Assembly: GCF_007828835.1 (NCBI RefSeq)
Contig: NZ_VIVL01000002.1
Location: 62,001-126,000 of the forward strand
Length of the DNA: 64,000 bases
Reading direction: 5' to 3'
DNA from: Variovorax beijingensis
Lineage (GTDB): Bacteria > Pseudomonadota > Gammaproteobacteria > Burkholderiales > Burkholderiaceae_C
Positions 60,596 to 64,000 of this stretch are shown here, piece by piece (the first letter of the stretch is position 1; each line of letters starts with the position of its first letter). The notes below the pieces were generated by a model, which did no database searches, had not been told where the DNA came from, and saw only the letters and a list, made by a program, of their open reading frames with translations. A program made the translations under genes and the position numbers.

Positions 60596-61855
60596 TCAGT
60601 CCAGCGAGGCCGCCACGGCCTCCACGCGTGCGCGGTGGATCGCCTCGCCGATCTGCGGCCCGGCGGCGCCGGACTGCTGCGCCGCACGCGCCACGGCATC
60701 GGTGGGCACGCCGGCCGCGGTGGCCAGCACGGCCAGCAGCCGCTCGCGCTGCGGATAGGGCCGGTCCTCGAAGCCGAGCCGGCCGCGCGCATCGCACTCG
60801 CAGGCCAGCAGCACGTCGGCAAAGCGCGCCGGCTTGCGAAACGCGTCGCAGCGCTCCAGCAGGCGCACCAGCGCCGCGGCCGCGAGTTCGCCGCTGCGGT
60901 GGATGTTGCCGTGCTCGCGCGCCACCACCTCGGCCAGCTCGCGGATCTCGACCGGCACGCGCCAGCGCTCGCACACGGCGCGCAGCAGCTCGGCGCTGCG
61001 CTTCTCATGGCCGATGTGGCGCGGCAGCAGCTCGGGCTCGGTCGTGCCCTTGCCGAGGTCGTGCATCAGGCAGGCGAAGCGCACCGGCAGCGAAGCCTGC
61101 AGCTTCGCACTGGTGTCGATGACCATCATCAGGTGCACGCCGCAGTCCACTTCGGGGTGGTGCGCCTCGGGCTGCGGCACGCCCCAGAGACGGTCGACCT
61201 CGGGCAGCAGCACCGCCAGCGCGCCGCAGGCGCGCAGCACCTCGAACATGCGCGACGGGCGGGTTTCCATCAGCCCGCGCGAGAGCTCCTGCCAGACGCG
61301 CTCGGGCACCAGCGCATCGGCCTCGCCGGCTTCGACCATTTCGCGCATCAGCGCCATGGTCTCGGGCGCGACCGAGAAATCGTCGAAGCGCGCCGCAAAG
61401 CGCGCCACCCGCAGGATGCGCACCGGGTCTTCGCGAAAGGCGTCGGTGACGTGGCGCAGCAGCTTTTGCTCGAGGTCGCGCCGGCCATGGAAGGGGTCGG
61501 CGAGCTTGTCGGCGTCGGGCTCGAAGCGGCCGTCGGCGTCCACGAACTCCGCGGGCAGCGCGATGGCATTGACCGTGAGGTCGCGCCGCGCCAGGTCCTG
61601 CTCGAGAGTGACATCGGGCGAGGCGTGCACGGTGAAGCCGCGGTAGCCCGGCGCGCTCTTGCGTTCGGTGCGGGCCAGCGCGTATTCCTCGCGCGTCTGC
61701 GGATGCAGGAACACCGGAAAGTCGCGCCCCACGGGCAGGTAGCCGCGCGCCGCCATTTCCTCCGGCGTGGCGCCCACCACCAGCCAGTCGTGGTCCGACA
61801 CCGGCCGCCCCAGCAGCCGGTCACGCAGCGCGCCGCCGACGAGATAGGTTTTCAT
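60596..61855 (-). CDS. cca: Multifunctional CCA-adding tRNA nucleotidyltransferase
   Basis: 419 residues, like E. coli Cca (412). N-terminal nucleotidyltransferase: YLVGGALRDRLLGRPVSDHDWLVVG with the metal pair DxD as DHD, RRDLTVNAIA, DPVRILRVARFAARF. The C-terminal HD domain (CLMHDLGKGTTEPELLPRHIGHEKRSAELL) adds phosphatase and phosphodiesterase activity, as in class II gamma/betaproteobacterial enzymes. It repairs the CCA end of tRNAs. It is interesting beside the RNA repair cassette of 31-33 kb, but no direct link is shown. Confidence 0.95.
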   Translation of the reverse strand: MKTYLVGGALRDRLLGRPVSDHDWLVVGATPEEMAARGYLPVGRDFPVFLHPQTREEYALARTERKSAPGYRGFTVHASPDVTLEQDLARRDLTVNAIALPAEFVDADGRFEPDADKLADPFHGRRDLEQKLLRHVTDAFREDPVRILRVARFAARFDDFSVAPETMALMREMVEAGEADALVPERVWQELSRGLMETRPSRMFEVLRACGALAVLLPEVDRLWGVPQPEAHHPEVDCGVHLMMVIDTSAKLQASLPVRFACLMHDLGKGTTEPELLPRHIGHEKRSAELLRAVCERWRVPVEIRELAEVVAREHGNIHRSGELAAAALVRLLERCDAFRKPARFADVLLACECDARGRLGFEDRPYPQRERLLAVLATAAGVPTDAVARAAQQSGAAGPQIGEAIHRARVEAVAASLD

Positions 61856-61891
61856 GCGCCCAGTGTAGGGATTACGCGGGATCGAAAAATA

Positions 61892-61935
61892 GAACGACCG
61901 TTCGATAATTTTTGGGCCGATCGGACGATCGTTCG
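61892..61935. promoter_or_regulatory. Tandem TetR-like operator boxes upstream of ompW
   Basis: GAACGACCGTTCG (61892-61904) and GGACGATCGTTCG (61923-61935) agree in 11 of 13 positions, are imperfect palindromes, and start 31 bases apart. They lie between cca (minus) and ompW (plus). The pattern resembles operators of TetR-family repressors. No TetR gene is in the window; the regulator is unknown. Confidence 0.6.
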
Positions 61936-62015
61936 TCGATATGCCCGAAAAGTAGCCGCTGTCGCAGTGGAGGCCGCGTGCTTAAGATTTTTAAACCAAA
62001 AGGAGTAATCACGTC

Positions 62016-62741
62016 ATGAAGAAAACAATGCTTGCGCTGACGGCCTTCGGCGCGCTGGCGTCCGGAGGCGCGTGGGCGCAGAGCGCTGGAGACTGGGTGG
62101 TCGGCGCGGGTTGGCTTCATTTCGCGCCGCAGGATTCGAGCAAGCCGCTCACGCTGACCGCGCCGGTGCGCAGCGTGGTGGCCGGTTCGGGCGCATCCGT
62201 CAAGGATTCGGACACGCTGGGCCTGAGCGCGATCTATTTCATCGACAGCCACTGGGCCGTCGAGGGCGTGTTCGGCATTCCGCCGAAATTCAAGCTCGAA
62301 GGCACCGGCACGCTGGCCCGCGTGGGCGAACTCGGTGAAGCCCGCCAATGGAGCCCTACCATTCTCGGCAAGTACTACTTCAACGAGGGCAATGCCGCGC
62401 TGCGCCCGTTCGTGGGCCTGGGGGCGACCTATGTCTGGTACAGCGACATCCAGCTCACGCCGGAGCTGCAGGGTGCGCTCGGCAGCCAGCTGCGCCAGCG
62501 TCCGTTCTCCACCTCGACCACCGCCAAGCTCGACAGCTCGTTCGCGCCCGTGCTCAATGCCGGCCTTGCCTACCAGATCGACAAGCACTGGGGCGTGTCG
62601 TTCTCGGTCTCCTACATTCCGCTGAAGACCAAGGCCAAGCTCACGACCACGACGCTCACCGGGCTGCCGGTCGCCACCAGCGAGGCCAGGCTCAAGCTGA
62701 ACCCGATCGTGACCTACCTCTCGGCGACCTACAGGTTCTGA
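62016..62741 (+). CDS. ompW: OmpW-family outer-membrane protein
   Basis: 241 residues. A strong ribosome site AAGGAG is ten bases before ATG 62016. Signal peptide MKKTMLALTAFGALASGGAWA with cleavage before QSA. The mature part has alternating beta strands ending in Phe: AGDWVVGAGWLHFAPQDS, VKDSDTLGLSAIYFIDSHWAVEGVFGIPPKFKLEG, LGKYYFNEGNAALRPFVGLGATYVWYSD and the terminal LNPIVTYLSATYRF. It is an eight-stranded barrel with a hydrophobic channel, linked to stress and small hydrophobic molecule uptake. Upstream boxes suggest TetR-type control. Confidence 0.92.
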   Translation: MKKTMLALTAFGALASGGAWAQSAGDWVVGAGWLHFAPQDSSKPLTLTAPVRSVVAGSGASVKDSDTLGLSAIYFIDSHWAVEGVFGIPPKFKLEGTGTLARVGELGEARQWSPTILGKYYFNEGNAALRPFVGLGATYVWYSDIQLTPELQGALGSQLRQRPFSTSTTAKLDSSFAPVLNAGLAYQIDKHWGVSFSVSYIPLKTKAKLTTTTLTGLPVATSEARLKLNPIVTYLSATYRF

Positions 62742-62746
62742 GGGCC

Positions 62747-62844
62747 CACCCCCGTCCCTCGCTCACTTCGTGTAGCTCGACTCCCCCCCCCCCAAGGGGG
62801 CAACACCTGCGGCCCGGCGAAGCCGGTTCCGCGGTGTTCCTGGC
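62747..62844 (-). repeat. Dispersed intergenic hairpin repeat, copy C
   Basis: Same family as copies A and B, in reverse orientation, between the convergent ompW and GST genes. On the minus strand it reads AACACCGCGGAACCGGC and TTCGCCGGGCCGCAGGTGTT, then the C/G arms and ACACGAAGTGAGCG. It contains a run of eleven C at 62783-62793, which disrupts the symmetry of its second stem. Confidence 0.8.
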
Positions 62845-62860
62845 CTGGGCTGCGCCCTGG

Positions 62861-63544
62861 TCAGCGGTGCTGGCGGTAGGGCTCGTTGAACGCCACGAAG
62901 TCCTTCTCGGCCAGGGCGTCGTCGATCCATGCCTTGACGCCGGGCAGCGCCTGCACGCGCTCGATGTAGGCGCTGATGGCCGGCGGCACCGGCAGGCCGT
63001 AGGTCTTGATGCGCGTGCCCACCGGTGCGAAGTAGCTGTCGGCAATGCTGAAGCCGCCGAACAGCAGCGGGCCGCCGTGGGCGTCGAGCAAGCCGCTCCA
63101 CATCTGCACGATGCGGCCGAGGCCGGCCTGCAGGGCGGGGTTGTCCTTCAGCAGCCGTGCGCCGACGTCGGGCAGCGAGGCCTCGATGTTCATGGGGCAG
63201 AGGCTGCGCAGGTTGCCGAAGCCCGCATGCATCTCGGCGCAGACGCTGCGCGCGCGGGCCCGGTCGGCCGCGGCGCGGGGCCAGAGCTGCTTCTCGGGAA
63301 AGCTCTCGGCCAGGTATTCGGCGATGGCGAGCGTGTCCCACACCACCAGCTCGCCGTCCACCAGCGCCGGCACCTCGGCCACCGGGTTGATCGCGCCCAT
63401 GGTCTTCTTGAAGTGCGAGTCGGGCGCGAAGGAATCGAAGCGGACCTTCACCTCTTCGAACGGGATGCCGGCCTGCTTCATGAGCACCCAGGGCCGCATG
63501 GACCAGGACGAGTAGTTCTTGTTGCCGATGTAGAGCTTGCGCAT
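62861..63544 (-). CDS. Glutathione S-transferase
   Basis: 227 residues. N-terminal thioredoxin-like domain: KLYIGNKNYSSWSMRPWVLMKQAGIPFEEVKV, with the catalytic Ser/Tyr in NYSSWSMRPW, and AEVPALVDGELVVWDTLAIAEYL for the glutathione gamma-Glu site. The C-terminal helical domain includes SIADSYFAPVGTRI. A cytosolic enzyme of the class found in many proteobacteria; the substrate is not predictable. It faces ompW across repeat copy C. Confidence 0.9.
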   Translation of the reverse strand: MRKLYIGNKNYSSWSMRPWVLMKQAGIPFEEVKVRFDSFAPDSHFKKTMGAINPVAEVPALVDGELVVWDTLAIAEYLAESFPEKQLWPRAAADRARARSVCAEMHAGFGNLRSLCPMNIEASLPDVGARLLKDNPALQAGLGRIVQMWSGLLDAHGGPLLFGGFSIADSYFAPVGTRIKTYGLPVPPAISAYIERVQALPGVKAWIDDALAEKDFVAFNEPYRQHR

Positions 63545-63659
63545 GGTGCGATCCTGCGGTTGGGATGAGAGAGAAAAACCGTCGATGCTAGCGGGGCCGC
63601 GTCCGCGAATTGATGCCGAAATGCGGCCGAATTGATGCGCCGCGGCGCTGCATTCTTCT

Positions 63660-64000
63660 TCAGCGCGGCGGCGGCTGCTGCTGGTCGTCGGGCGAAGCGA
63701 TCACGCGCGGCGCATCGCCGGACTTGGCTTCGCCGCGCGGCGGCCCGACCAGGCGCTCGACCATCTCGACCAGGCGCGGCACCAGCGCAAGCACGGCCAG
63801 CGCCAGCAGTGCGCTCAGGATGGCGGTGACTTCGCGGCCCAGGCCGCAGGCCATGCCGATGGCGGCGGTCATCCACAGCCCCGCGGCGGTGGTGAGGCCC
63901 TGCACGTGATGTTCGTCCGGGCCGCGCTTGAGGATGGTGCCGGCGCAGAGAAAGCCCACGCCCGCCACCAGGCCCTGGACCACCCGGCTCATGTCGGCCG
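63660..64000 (-). CDS. MgtC/SapB-family membrane protein (5' part outside window)
   Basis: The frame is open to base 64000, so the true start is beyond the edge. The visible part includes MSRVVQGLVAGVGFLCAGTILKRGPDEHHVQGLTTAAGLWMTAAIGMACGLG, the core of the MgtC family (GxGFLGAGtI, VxGLTTAAxxW), then a hydrophobic helix and a charged tail with Asp/Gln/Pro. MgtC homologues affect Mg2+ adaptation and intracellular survival in pathogens; here the role is unknown. A start at 63992 would be internal and is not accepted. Confidence 0.85.
   Translation of the reverse strand, partial: ADMSRVVQGLVAGVGFLCAGTILKRGPDEHHVQGLTTAAGLWMTAAIGMACGLGREVTAILSALLALAVLALVPRLVEMVERLVGPPRGEAKSGDAPRVIASPDDQQQPPPR

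Overview
The window is about 64 kb of high-GC chromosomal DNA from a betaproteobacterium of the order Burkholderiales. Gene content and order (accB-accC-prmA-DUF3426; ampD-pilR-pilS-PP0621-ccsA-like-ffh; nrdA/nrdB next to an Ala/Lys histone H1-like protein; folB beside a pteridine-reductase-like SDR and ttcA; MocR beside a DUF2917 gene) point to the Comamonadaceae, most likely Variovorax. The genus is inferred, not shown. Genes are dense, almost all are housekeeping, and many junctions are 4-bp ATGA/GTGA overlaps. I saw no rRNA, tRNA, CRISPR array, prophage or intact insertion sequence.

Layout: 0-3.2 kb, a TonB-like protein (cut by the window edge), an RNase II-family enzyme and a YqiA-like esterase (minus). 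3.5-9.5 kb, a LuxR-type two-component pair, rodA, tldD and a lipoprotein (plus). 9.5-10.8 kb, an aromatic-rich leader peptide and attenuator in front of a DAHP synthase. 10.8-19.3 kb, a cupin and mpl (minus), then an unknown gene, a TlpA thioredoxin, accB-accC-prmA-DUF3426 and a PfkB kinase (plus). 19.3-29.7 kb, histone H1-like gene, nrdB, nrdA (with two NrdR boxes), ampD, pilR, pilS, a PP0621-type gene and a CcsA-like gene (minus). 29.8-31.2 kb, ffh. 31.3-33.3 kb, a two-gene nucleic-acid repair cassette (HD-Pnk end-healing enzyme plus RNA ligase). 33.6-41.5 kb, opgH, a QseF/QseG/QseE module, miaB and a small exported protein (minus). 41.7-46.1 kb, an RND efflux adaptor and pump (plus). 46.1-49.6 kb, a phosphatase, a lipoprotein, ttcA, folB and a pteridine-reductase-like SDR (minus). 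49.6-54.4 kb, a MidA-type methyltransferase, a TauD dioxygenase, a DUF5329 protein, a HisN-type phosphatase, a 262-bp palindromic mobile element, DUF2905 and a ROK kinase. 54.4-61.9 kb, a MocR regulator, DUF2917 and the otsA/GH15/otsB trehalose operon with cca. 62-64 kb, ompW, a glutathione S-transferase and a truncated MgtC gene.

The most informative non-coding findings are: a classical ribosome-mediated attenuator (aromatic-rich leader peptide, mutually exclusive hairpins, U-tract) before the DAHP synthase; a MITE-like element with perfect 24-bp inverted ends and a CTAG target duplication that has replaced the 3' end of the HisN-type gene; a degenerate second copy of the accC 5' end placed between accB and accC; a family of three roughly 90-100 bp dispersed intergenic repeats; and tandem operator-like sites spaced 31-32 bp apart before nrdA, ompW and the MocR gene.
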